Made by a program: the position numbers and the translations under genes. Shown here one piece after another: positions 46,057 through 55,474 of a DNA stretch of 64,000 bases (positions are counted from its first letter, which is position 1; every line of letters begins with the position of its first letter). The notes below the pieces were generated by a model. It did not search any database. It saw only the letters and a program-made list of their open reading frames with translations, and was not told where the DNA came from. This stretch comes from Amnibacterium flavum (GTDB lineage: Bacteria > Actinomycetota > Actinomycetes > Actinomycetales > Microbacteriaceae): assembly GCF_003097495.1 (NCBI RefSeq), contig NZ_QEOP01000002.1, forward strand, positions 496,001 through 560,000, given 5' to 3'.

Positions 46057-46754
46057 CCGACACGACGACCGCCGCGCCGAACGGCGACCGCACGGCAGGG
46101 CCGATCAGGGTCGCGCTCGTCGACGACCAGGCCCTCTTCCGATCCGGACTGCGGATGCTGATCGACTCGCAGGACGACATGACCGTCGTCGGCGAGGCGG
46201 CCGACGGTGCTGCCGCGCCCGCGATGGTCGCCGCCACCGACCCCGACATCGTGCTGATGGACATCCGGATGCCGGTCGCCGACGGGATCGAAGGGACCAG
46301 GCGCGTCGTCGAGGGATCGACCGAGCGGGGGAGCGATCGCCCCCGGATCATCGTGCTCACGACGTTCGACCTCGACGAGGGAGCGGCCCGAGCCATCCGG
46401 GCCGGCGCCAGCGGCTTCGTACTGAAGGACGCCGAACCCGAATTCCTCCTGTCCGCGATCCGCACGGTGCAGGGCGGGACGGCGGTCATCGCCCCCGCCG
46501 CGACGGCGGAGCTGTTCCAGCACTTCGGTGCGGGACCCGGAGGGGATCGCGATGTGCTGCTCGCCGACCTGAGCGATCGTGAGCGGGAGATCTTCCTGCT
46601 CGCCGCGAGGGGGCTCAGCAATGCCGAGATCGCAGCCCACGAGTTTGTGAGCGACGCCACCGTGAAGACCCACGTCTCCCGAGTGCTCGGCAAGCTGGGG
46701 CTCCGCGACCGGGTGCAGCTCGTGGTCTTCGCCTACGAGCATCGGCTCGTCTGA
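46053..46754 (+). CDS. NarL/LuxR family response regulator
   Basis: 233 residues from the GTG at 46053, which overlaps the kinase stop (GTGA); a longer in-frame ORF runs back into the kinase gene. Receiver domain with IRVALVDDQALFRSGLRMLI, phospho-accepting Asp in DIVLMDIRMPVADG (about residue 69), conserved Thr in IIVLTTFD and Lys in GFVLKDAEP. The C-terminal LuxR helix-turn-helix is LSDREREIFLLAARGLSNAEIAA...VKTHVSRVLGKLGLRDRVQLV. Target genes unknown. Confidence 0.95.
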   Translation: MTDTTTAAPNGDRTAGPIRVALVDDQALFRSGLRMLIDSQDDMTVVGEAADGAAAPAMVAATDPDIVLMDIRMPVADGIEGTRRVVEGSTERGSDRPRIIVLTTFDLDEGAARAIRAGASGFVLKDAEPEFLLSAIRTVQGGTAVIAPAATAELFQHFGAGPGGDRDVLLADLSDREREIFLLAARGLSNAEIAAHEFVSDATVKTHVSRVLGKLGLRDRVQLVVFAYEHRLV

Positions 46755-46905
46755 CCCCGCGCGGCCGACGTTTCCGGGCGTGCGCCGATTCGCGGCACGG
46801 CAGCCGTTCAGCGATCATTCGGCAACGTACGATCGGCGTGGGCCGGGATCGTGGCGAAGCAGGAAGACCATTCTCATCGCGGCATGAGCGAGGGGAAGAT
46901 CGACC

Positions 46906-48186
46906 ATCAGCATCGTCGACGGACCCCTGTTCATCCTGAGCTACGTCGCGACCGGTCTGCTCCTCCTCGCGCTCCTCGCCCCCCGCCCCGGCGTGCGCTG
47001 GCCCGTGCGGCGATTCCTCCCTGTGGCCGTGGGCTCCGCCCTCGTCGGCGCAGCGGCCGGAACACTGCTCACCTGGCTTCTCAGCGACGTCTGGGACGTA
47101 TTCGGCGTCTCGCTCACCTGGGTGGTGCGCATCGCCGACGCCGTCGCCTTCGCCGGGTTCGCCATCGTGCTCGCCAATCTCATCTCGACTCGACTCTGGC
47201 GGGCGATCACCGCCCTCGTGGCGGCTGCCCTCACGGCGTGGTGCCTGTTCCTCACGATCAACGTCGACTTCGGCCAGTACCCGACCGTCGGCGATGCACT
47301 CGGCACCACCTATCAGGACCCCATCACCCCACCGGGAGTGAGCGAGGGGCTCACCGCGCTCGACGAGTGGACGCCTCCCGCCGACCTGCCGGCGCAAGGC
47401 ATCGCCGGACTCGTCGAGATCCCCGCTGTGGCCGCGCAGTTCGAACCGCGAGAGGCCGCTATTTACCTGCCGCCCGCCGCTCTCACCGACGATCCACCGG
47501 CACTTCCCGTCGTCATCGCGCTCTCCGGTCAACCCGGCACCCCCACCGATGTCTTCAGCGCGGGCGGGGTCGCCGAGATGATGGACGGCATCGCCGCCCG
47601 CAACGACGGACTGGCTCCCATCGTGGTCGTGCCCGACCAGCTGGGCGATCCGTCGAACAACCCGATGTGCGTCGACGGGCCGTTCGGCGACTCCGCGACC
47701 TACCTGACCGTCGACGTCGTCGACTGGATCCGCGACAACCTCCCTGCGTCGGCCGACCGCGACGCGTGGACGATCGCGGGCTTCTCGCAAGGCGGCACCT
47801 GCGCGATCCAGCTCGGCGCGGGCCACCCCGACCTCTTCGGATCGATCGTCGACGTGTCTGGCGAGATCGCGCCGAGCCTCGGATCGATGCAGACGACCAT
47901 CGAGCGCGGATTCGGCGGCGACATCGACGCGTACGAGGCGGCGACCCCGATCGAACTCCTCCGGGCGGGGGCCCCGTTCACGGACACCGTGGCGTATTTC
48001 TTCGCCGGCGAGCACGACGCGAAGTACTCTGCGTTCATGCGGGCGGTGTCGGCGCAGGCCGATGACGCGGGCATGACGGTCACCGCCGAGACGTCGCCGG
48101 GCACCGCTCACGACTGGAACACGGCGCGGTACGGATTCAGAACAGCGTTCGACGCGCTGTGCGAGCGGTGGGGGATCACACGATGA
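46906..48186 (+). CDS. membrane-anchored alpha/beta hydrolase (esterase D-like), start uncertain
   Basis: The first canonical start in frame is the GTG at 46993 (397 residues). However the frame is open upstream to 46888 and encodes a good TM segment (DGPLFILSYVATGLLLLALLA), so the true start may be a non-standard ATC at 46906 with GAGGGG before it. Two or three further TMs then lead to an extracytoplasmic esterase domain. Its nucleophile elbow is GFSQGGTC; the His is in GTAHDWNTARYGF. The family includes antigen 85-like acyltransferases and esterase D. The stop overlaps the MprF-like gene (ATGA), so a role on aminoacylated lipids is inferred: hydrolases that remove amino acids from aminoacyl-PG are encoded beside such synthases in other Gram-positive bacteria. 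Confidence 0.8.
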   Translation: MSIVDGPLFILSYVATGLLLLALLAPRPGVRWPVRRFLPVAVGSALVGAAAGTLLTWLLSDVWDVFGVSLTWVVRIADAVAFAGFAIVLANLISTRLWRAITALVAAALTAWCLFLTINVDFGQYPTVGDALGTTYQDPITPPGVSEGLTALDEWTPPADLPAQGIAGLVEIPAVAAQFEPREAAIYLPPAALTDDPPALPVVIALSGQPGTPTDVFSAGGVAEMMDGIAARNDGLAPIVVVPDQLGDPSNNPMCVDGPFGDSATYLTVDVVDWIRDNLPASADRDAWTIAGFSQGGTCAIQLGAGHPDLFGSIVDVSGEIAPSLGSMQTTIERGFGGDIDAYEAATPIELLRAGAPFTDTVAYFFAGEHDAKYSAFMRAVSAQADDAGMTVTAETSPGTAHDWNTARYGFRTAFDALCERWGITR

Positions 48187-50690
48187 GAACGGCATGGGAG
48201 ACGCTGCGGCGAAGCGCCGTGACCGTCTCGGTGACGCTCGTCATCCTCGTCGCGACCCTCGCCACCGGCTCCCTCTTCGGCGCCGGTTCCGGGATCCGCG
48301 ACCTGTTCGGAACGAGCCCGAGCGCGTTCGTCCGCGGCATCGGTCCCCTCACCGCCGTCAGCTCCGTCCTCATCGCCGACGGGCTGGGCCCGCTCCTCCT
48401 GACTCTGCTCGCGGTCCCGACCCTGGTCGGCCTCAGCGAGCGGCTCATGGGCCACTGGCGCACCCTCGCCGTCTACGGCGCCACCGCCGTGCTGGGCATC
48501 AGCGGCGGAGTGCTGGTGCAGACGCTCCGTGGGGCGATCGACGGCGGATGGCCGATGGGGGCCGACCGGGCACCGGTCTTCGATCCGCTCACCCCTGTCG
48601 TCGGCACGATCATGGTCGCCAGCGCATTCGCCGAGCAGCTGTGGCGACGACGCATCCGTGTGCTCGGTGTGTGGGTGCTCGTCCTTCTCCTCTTGTTCTC
48701 GGGGCAGCCCGCCGACCTCTACCGGCTGGTCGCGGCGGGAGCGGGGCTCCTTCTCGGCGTCGTGCTCGCGCCCGCGGAGAGGCGCTGGATGCGGATCGCG
48801 CGCAGCTCCCACCACGAGGCGCGCACCCTGTCCGCGGCGCTCGTGCTGAGCACCGCGCTCGCGCCGCTCATCAGCATCGTGACGGCGGTGCCGTACGGCC
48901 CGGTGCACCCGCTGTCCGTCCTGCTCGGCGCCCGGCCTCCCGAGTCCGGCGCCTGCGACGTCGCAGTGGCGACGCGTGCGTGCGTCGATCTCCTGGCGCT
49001 CGAACGGCTCAGCAGCCCCGGGGGAGTGCTGCTCGCCCTGCTCCCGCTCGGCCTGCTGGCCCTCACGGTCTTCGGCCTGCTGCGCGGGCGGCGTGCCGCG
49101 GTCTGGATCGCGGTCGCCGTCTCTGTGTGGTTCAGCTTCCTGGCCGTCCTCTACAACGTGGTCCTCGTCGCGGTGCCCGACGGCGGTCAGCTGGCAGCAG
49201 GGTCGAACGGTTTCTCGCTGATCGACACCCTCCTCATCGTCTTCGTGCCGCTGGTGCTCGCCGTGCTGCTGGTCACCCAGCTGAAGCACTTCCCCGTCCG
49301 GTCGAGCCACCGCTCGCGAGTGCTGTTCCGGATCGTGGTCGGCGGGGCGTTCGTGCTGACCGGCGCGATCTACCTGACCGTCGGCGTCGTGTCCTCTGAT
49401 CAGTTCGAACCGCCGGTGACCTTCGTCGCCCTCCTGCTCGACCTTCCCGAGCGCTACATGCCACCCGGTTTCCTCTCCCTGCGGCTGCTCGAATTCGTTC
49501 CCGACGGGGCCCTGGCCGAGATCGGCTACGCGTGGGTGGGGCCCGTCTTCTGGACCGCCGTCCTCGTCGCGAGCGCGTTCGTCATGGCGAGCACGTCGAG
49601 CCAGGTCCGGGCCACTGACCGCGAGCGCGTGCGCGCCCTCCTCGAACGCGGGTCCACCGGGTCCCTCTCCCATATGGCCACCTGGCAGGGGCACGAGTAC
49701 TGGTTCACCGCAGACGGGTCCGCCGCCGTCGCCTATCGGGTCGTGTCAGGTGTCGCGATCACGACGGGAGGGCCGATCGGCTCCGTCGAATCCCGCTGGC
49801 AGGCCGTCCGCGACTTCTCCGACTTCTGCGATGAGAACGGGTGGACCCCCGCCTTCTACAGCGTCGACGACGAACTGCTCCCCGTCTTCGGGGAGCTGGG
49901 CTGGACCTCGACCGAGGTCGGCGACGACGCCATCATCCGTCCCGCGAACTTCACTCTCGCGGGGGGACGCTGGAAGGACGTGCGCACCTCGATGAACCGC
50001 GCCGCCAAGCTGGGCGTCACAGCCGAGTGGACGACGTGGGCCGAGCTGTCGCTGGCCACCCGGAGTCAGATCGAGGCGATCTCCGAGGAGTGGGTCGCGG
50101 GGCGCAACCTGCCCGAGATGGGGTTCACACTCGGCGGGGTCGACGAGCTCGCCGATCCCGAGGTGCGGCTCATGCTCGCGGTGACGGAGACGGGGGCGGT
50201 GCTCGCCGCGACCAGCTGGATGCCCACGTTCCGCGACGGCGTCCTGGTCGGCTGGACTCTGGACTTCATGCGCAGGCGACCCTCCAGCATGAACGGGGTC
50301 ATCGAGTTCCTCATCGCGGCGACCGTGCTGCGCGCCCAGCACATCGGTCTCGACTTCGTGAGCCTGTCCGCAGCTCCGCTGTCCCGTGCCGGATCCCCGG
50401 GCGATGACAGCGGGCTCGCCCAGCAGGTGCTCGGGTATGTGGGGCGCCGACTCGAGTCGCTGTACGGGTTCCGGTCGCTCCTCGCGTTCAAGCTGAAGTT
50501 CGGTCCCGAGTTCCGGCCGATCTCGGTCGCCTACCAGGACCCGATGGAGTTGCCGGCTATCGGAATGGCCCTCGCCCGCGCCTACCTGCCGGCCATGACG
50601 ATGCCGCAGGCGGTCGCGATCATGCGGGCCCTGGTGCGCCCGACCGACGCTTCGACGAGCCTCGAGCGCGAGCAGGTTCCCACCCCGTGA
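48183..50690 (+). CDS. MprF-like aminoacyl-phospholipid synthase/flippase (DUF2156)
   Basis: 835 residues. The N-terminal half has about 12 TMs. The first six include ADGLGPLLLTLLAVPTLVGLSERLMGHWRTLAVYG, which resembles a rhomboid fold without catalytic residues (by eye). The C-terminal 330 residues are the DUF2156 synthase domain (GEYWFTADGSAAVAYRVVSGVAITTGGPIG, RTSMNRAAKLG, MGFTLGG, GWTLDFMRRRPSSMNGVIEFLI). It transfers an amino acid from aminoacyl-tRNA to phosphatidylglycerol or another lipid, giving positive charge and resistance to cationic peptides. Amino acid and lipid cannot be predicted. The ATG overlaps the esterase stop. Confidence 0.88.
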   Translation: MRTAWETLRRSAVTVSVTLVILVATLATGSLFGAGSGIRDLFGTSPSAFVRGIGPLTAVSSVLIADGLGPLLLTLLAVPTLVGLSERLMGHWRTLAVYGATAVLGISGGVLVQTLRGAIDGGWPMGADRAPVFDPLTPVVGTIMVASAFAEQLWRRRIRVLGVWVLVLLLLFSGQPADLYRLVAAGAGLLLGVVLAPAERRWMRIARSSHHEARTLSAALVLSTALAPLISIVTAVPYGPVHPLSVLLGARPPESGACDVAVATRACVDLLALERLSSPGGVLLALLPLGLLALTVFGLLRGRRAAVWIAVAVSVWFSFLAVLYNVVLVAVPDGGQLAAGSNGFSLIDTLLIVFVPLVLAVLLVTQLKHFPVRSSHRSRVLFRIVVGGAFVLTGAIYLTVGVVSSDQFEPPVTFVALLLDLPERYMPPGFLSLRLLEFVPDGALAEIGYAWVGPVFWTAVLVASAFVMASTSSQVRATDRERVRALLERGSTGSLSHMATWQGHEYWFTADGSAAVAYRVVSGVAITTGGPIGSVESRWQAVRDFSDFCDENGWTPAFYSVDDELLPVFGELGWTSTEVGDDAIIRPANFTLAGGRWKDVRTSMNRAAKLGVTAEWTTWAELSLATRSQIEAISEEWVAGRNLPEMGFTLGGVDELADPEVRLMLAVTETGAVLAATSWMPTFRDGVLVGWTLDFMRRRPSSMNGVIEFLIAATVLRAQHIGLDFVSLSAAPLSRAGSPGDDSGLAQQVLGYVGRRLESLYGFRSLLAFKLKFGPEFRPISVAYQDPMELPAIGMALARAYLPAMTMPQAVAIMRALVRPTDASTSLEREQVPTP

Positions 50691-50740
50691 GCGAGCGACA
50701 GGCTCGGAACCCTGCCGCGGCGCTCGGGAGCGGTGGGTGC

Positions 50741-50746
50741 TACCCT
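50741..50746 (+). promoter_or_regulatory. -10 element TACCCT of the leuA leader
   Basis: TACCCT ends 6 bases before the leader-peptide ATG at 50753, so the leader peptide would be read from the very 5' end of the mRNA. Confidence 0.6.
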
Positions 50747-50752
50747 TGCGGA

Positions 50753-50797
50753 ATGCTTCTGCGTGCGCTTCTCCTTAGCCGCCGCGACGGGGTCTAG
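50753..50797 (+). CDS. leuL: leuA leader peptide (MLLRALLLSRRDGV)
   Basis: 14 codons, five of them Leu (positions 2, 3, 6, 7, 8), followed by Arg-Arg and stop TAG. Its last codons form the left arm of a strong hairpin. This is the layout of a ribosome-mediated attenuator: when leucyl-tRNA is scarce the ribosome stalls at the Leu codons and changes downstream folding. The absence of a Shine-Dalgarno and the -10 box 6 bases away suggest leaderless translation. It is too short to be found by an ORF search. Confidence 0.8.
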   Translation: MLLRALLLSRRDGV

Positions 50798-50835
50798 TTC
50801 TCAAACAGGCCTCCCCGTCGCGGAGTCGCGCGACG
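50782..50835 (+). promoter_or_regulatory. leuA attenuator: alternative hairpins
   Basis: CCGCGACGGGG (50782-50792, inside the leader peptide) pairs perfectly with CCCCGTCGCGG (50813-50823). The middle of the right arm, CGTCGCG (50816-50822), can instead pair with CGCGACG (50829-50835). The two folds exclude each other. No U-run follows, so the terminator may be GC-only or may act on leuA translation. Confidence 0.65.
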
Positions 50836-50867
50836 CCTGCATCTTCGTGCCGATGAGCGCGGGATGA

Positions 50868-52658
<1,791 letters not shown>

Positions 52659-52663
52659 ATCGG

Positions 52664-52979
52664 AAATTCCGGGCATAACGCACTGAAGCCCCCGGCACGG
52701 TGCCGGGGACTCCGACGCAAAAACCGGCAACACCCACCCCCTGAGCTGGGCGCTCCGGGCGAGCGCGCACGTTGCGGCCGGCCCCGCTGCCCGGAACGTG
52801 CGCGCCCGTCGCGCCGAGACTGTCTGTTCCGGACATTGCGCACGACGTATTCCCCCGGGCAGGTGGCGCCCGATGGGCCCAGTGCGTTCGCGCCCGGAAT
52901 ATCCCAGCTCATGTGGATCGGAGTTCGTACGTCTTCGCGCGCACGTTGCGGCGGGTGGGGCCGGCCGGAACGTGCGCGC
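52664..52979. repeat. repeat-rich convergent gap with two long-stem hairpins
   Basis: Two copies of GCGCGCACGTT...AACGTGCGCGC (arms 52763-52773/52795-52805 and 52937-52947/52969-52979) form 11-bp stems. A second motif, TTCCGGGCATAACGCACTG, occurs near 52666, as a variant near 52828, and inverted near 52881. No gene is visible in the 450 bases between leuA and the TRIC gene. Confidence 0.8.
52690..52708 (+). terminator. leuA terminator hairpin
   Basis: CCCCGGCAC-G-GTGCCGGGG, a 9-base symmetric arm pair (8 bp with a 3-base loop in practice), about 30 bases after the leuA stop. No T-run. Confidence 0.7.
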
Positions 52980-53140
52980 TCGCCCGGAACGCCCGTCGTC
53001 GCGGGCGTTCGCCGTCCGACGGGGGCCGGGTCAGCGGCGGGGCTGACGGGCGGCGAGGGCTCGCCCGGAACGCCCGTCGTCGCGGGCGTTCGCCGTCCGA
53101 CGGGGGCCGGGTCAGCGGCGGGGCTGACGGGCGGCGAGGG
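52979..53140. repeat. 81-bp tandem duplication spanning a gene's 3' end
   Basis: Two essentially identical copies with an 81-base period (52979-53059, 53060-53140). The second copy contains the last codons and stop of the TRIC gene; the first is a non-coding duplicate. Each copy carries a hairpin GAACGCCCG-TCGTCG-CGGGCGTTC that could terminate minus-strand transcription. Confidence 0.9.
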
Positions 53141-53762
53141 CTCGCTGCTCCGGGAGGCTCCAGCCGTAGCGGACGGCGAGCAGACGGATGGCCGTCGTCG
53201 CCACGACGCAGACGATCGCCGCAACCTGGATCGGGGCGCCGAACCGTTCGACCGCCACCAGCAGGACGGTGCCGACACCGGCCGCCACCGCGTACAACGA
53301 GCCGACATGCATCAGCGCCACCGGCAGCCCGAGCAGCAGATCCCGCACGACGCCGCCGCCGACGGCCGAGACCGTCCCGATGAACACCGCGGGGATCACC
53401 GGGAGCCCGAGCGACAGCGCCTTCGAGGTGCCGATCGCCCCGAACAGACCGATCGTCAGCGCGTCGAGAGCGGTGATCGTGAAGTCCAGTCGGGAGAAGA
53501 CCTGCTGCAGCAGCATGCCGACGATCGCCGCGGCGACCGCGACCGGCAGGTACCAGTTCGAGCCGAACGCCACGGGCGGGACGCCGAGGAAGATGTCGCG
53601 GAGCAGTCCTCCGCCGAGGCCCGTCGCCGTTCCGACGATCGCGACCCCGAGAAGGTCGAGGCGACGTTCGCGCAACTGGCTGGCGTAGAGCGCGCCCTGC
53701 ACCCCGCCGATGGCGACGGCCAGCAGGTCGGTCCACAACGGGATCGAGAAGCTCGGCGTCAT
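53112..53762 (-). CDS. trimeric intracellular cation channel family (UPF0126) protein
   Basis: 216 residues from the ATG at 53762 with AAGGAA upstream. Two tandem three-TM repeats carry the Gly-rich motifs GTATGLGGGLLRDIFLG and GTVSAVGGGVVRDLLLG, the hallmark of the UPF0126/TRIC family, whose bacterial members are K+-permeable homotrimers. FSRLDFTITALDALTIGLFGAIGTSKAL joins the halves. The C-terminus QRALAARQPRR lies in the 81-bp tandem repeat. Physiological ion and role not defined. Confidence 0.9.
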   Translation of the reverse strand: MTPSFSIPLWTDLLAVAIGGVQGALYASQLRERRLDLLGVAIVGTATGLGGGLLRDIFLGVPPVAFGSNWYLPVAVAAAIVGMLLQQVFSRLDFTITALDALTIGLFGAIGTSKALSLGLPVIPAVFIGTVSAVGGGVVRDLLLGLPVALMHVGSLYAVAAGVGTVLLVAVERFGAPIQVAAIVCVVATTAIRLLAVRYGWSLPEQRALAARQPRR

Positions 53763-53847
53763 CGTAATTCCTTTTCGGTGCGGCGGTCGAGTGGTCGGAC
53801 GGAGGGCGCCTAGCCCAGGACGAACTCCGGCACAACGCTGAGGCCGC

Positions 53848-53869
53848 CCCGGCAATTCCGTCTGCCGGG
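53848..53869 (-). terminator. hairpin after SipW-type peptidase gene
   Basis: CCCGGCA-N8-TGCCGGG, 50 bases after the end of the four-gene cassette. Probable terminator; 7 bp. Confidence 0.5.
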
Positions 53870-53918
53870 ACGCCGCGCGTGAGGACGCCGGTCGAGAGCG
53901 TCCTGGCAGAGGCGGCGC

Positions 53919-54572
53919 TCAGTGCCGGCGGACGCGGGGGAGCGCGCCGTCGGCAGCGCTCTCGGCTGCAGCCGGGCGCGGGGTGGAACGCGACCCCGCG
54001 GGCACCTCGGCGGCGCGGCGGCCGCGCTTGCCCCGCTTGCGTCGGCCCAGGAGGCCGAGGGTCAGCATGAGTGCGGCGTAGGCGAGCAGTGCTGCTCCGG
54101 CGACCGGGATGATCCACGACCGGCCGGCGCCGACGATGTTGGTGCTCACGTATCCGATGAGGGGGATGCTGTACCAGACGGTGCCCTTGACCTGAGCCTC
54201 GATCACCGGCTCGTCGGCGGCGTCGTTGTTGTCGCCCTTCGTGATGAACGTGCGCAGCCCGTCTGAGCCGCTCTGGATCTCGATCACGCGATGCGAGATG
54301 ACATCGGGCTTGCCGGACTCGATCTGATAGGTCATCACGTCGCCGATGACGATGTCGTCGACGGGTGTCGGCTTGACGACGACCAGAGTGCCGGGAGGAA
54401 GGGTGGGCTCCATCGACCGGGTGAGGACGGTGAGCGGGGTGGCCCCGGCGATCTGCGGCACGACGACGACGGCGAGGCCGAGCCCGACGACGAGCGCGAG
54501 CAGACCGGCGCTCAGACCGGTGCCGAGGTACTGCCAGACCGAGCGCTCTTTCCGCTCCGTGTCTCGCGTCAT
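53919..54572 (-). CDS. sipW: signal peptidase I, SipW/ER (S26B) type
   Basis: 217 residues. An N-terminal TM (about 15-42) precedes the catalytic Ser53 in TRSMEPTLPPG. Box D has His94 (DVISHRVIEI) in place of the Lys of ordinary bacterial leader peptidases, and Asp114 lies in TKGDNND. This Ser-His arrangement defines the SipW/archaeal/ER class. A second TM and a basic tail follow. SipW enzymes cleave special substrates encoded beside them, such as TasA in Bacillus; three exported proteins precede this gene in one operon. ATG overlaps the preceding stop (ATGA). Confidence 0.9.
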   Translation of the reverse strand: MTRDTERKERSVWQYLGTGLSAGLLALVVGLGLAVVVVPQIAGATPLTVLTRSMEPTLPPGTLVVVKPTPVDDIVIGDVMTYQIESGKPDVISHRVIEIQSGSDGLRTFITKGDNNDAADEPVIEAQVKGTVWYSIPLIGYVSTNIVGAGRSWIIPVAGAALLAYAALMLTLGLLGRRKRGKRGRRAAEVPAGSRSTPRPAAAESAADGALPRVRRH

Positions 54573-55474
54573 GGTGTGTCGTCCAGGTCTTCCGGGTCGT
54601 GCCTGCGGGTGCGGGCGCTGTGGCCGACGAACAGGAGCATGAATGCGGCGAGGATGCCGATGAGGATGGCGATCCCCCCGATGGTGGCGGGCTGCAGTGC
54701 CACCTCGGTGAACGTTCCGCGCCCGGCGTCGCCGAAGTCAGAATAGGTCGACGGGTCGGTTTCGGCGGGGAAGGCGCGCGTCTCGACCTCGCCGAGTCCG
54801 CCGCCGGGCACCGTCACCGAGTAGGCGACCGGGGTGCGCGCACCGCCGGTGCCGGTCGAGCTCGAGCCGTTCGTCGAGCCTGCGCCGGATCCGCCGGACG
54901 GTCCACCCGGCAGCCCGGAGCCGCCCGAGCCGTCGGCGGGTCCATCGATCGATTCGGTCAGCTGCACGCGGATCTCGAAGCCGATGCTCGCGTCCGCCGT
55001 CGTCACGCTGGACGAGTCGGCTGCCATCCGCAGGGTCACGTCGACGGGAAGGGCGACGCCGTCGCTGAGGGCTTCGGCAGGCAGGATGAGCGCGCATCCG
55101 TCGGCGCTCGTCACGCTGCCGAGCGCGACGGGCGAACCGACCGGCGTCGTCGCGGTTGCGGAGGCGAGCGAGACGGACGCCGCGAAGTCCGGGTCGGATG
55201 CGGTCACACCGCACACGTCGACCGTGAGATCGAGGGCGCCGTCGACGTTGCTCATCACCCAGAACGTGCGGGTGTACTCGCCGCCCGGGATGACGCGGAG
55301 ATCCCCGGAGAACAGCCCTTCGCTGATCGCGGGGCTCCAGGTGCTGCCATCGGTGCTGACCAGCAGTGGTTCCGATGCCGCATCGGCCGGGGCGGCTGCC
55401 GTGAGAGAGGCGAGCGCGAAACAGACAGTCGTGATGCTGTAGACCGCGATCCTCTGACCTTCGCGCCAGCTCAT
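54569..55474 (-). CDS. exported membrane-anchored protein of SipW cassette
   Basis: 301 residues. A Sec-type signal (about 1-34, ending APADAA-SEP) precedes a beta-rich domain (RTFWVMSNVDGALDLTVDVCG...IGFEIRVQLTESID, about 35-165). That part resembles the region of TasA/CalY-like or DUF-type proteins that begins with a displaced beta strand. A flexible Gly/Ser linker follows (SGGSGLPGGPSGGSGAGSTNG), then a second short module, one TM (IGGIAILIGILAAFMLLFV) and a short acidic tail. It could act as the cell-envelope anchor for the other two secreted proteins. The family is not recognised. The start shares one base with the upstream stop. Confidence 0.78.
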   Translation of the reverse strand: MSWREGQRIAVYSITTVCFALASLTAAAPADAASEPLLVSTDGSTWSPAISEGLFSGDLRVIPGGEYTRTFWVMSNVDGALDLTVDVCGVTASDPDFAASVSLASATATTPVGSPVALGSVTSADGCALILPAEALSDGVALPVDVTLRMAADSSSVTTADASIGFEIRVQLTESIDGPADGSGGSGLPGGPSGGSGAGSTNGSSSTGTGGARTPVAYSVTVPGGGLGEVETRAFPAETDPSTYSDFGDAGRGTFTEVALQPATIGGIAILIGILAAFMLLFVGHSARTRRHDPEDLDDTP

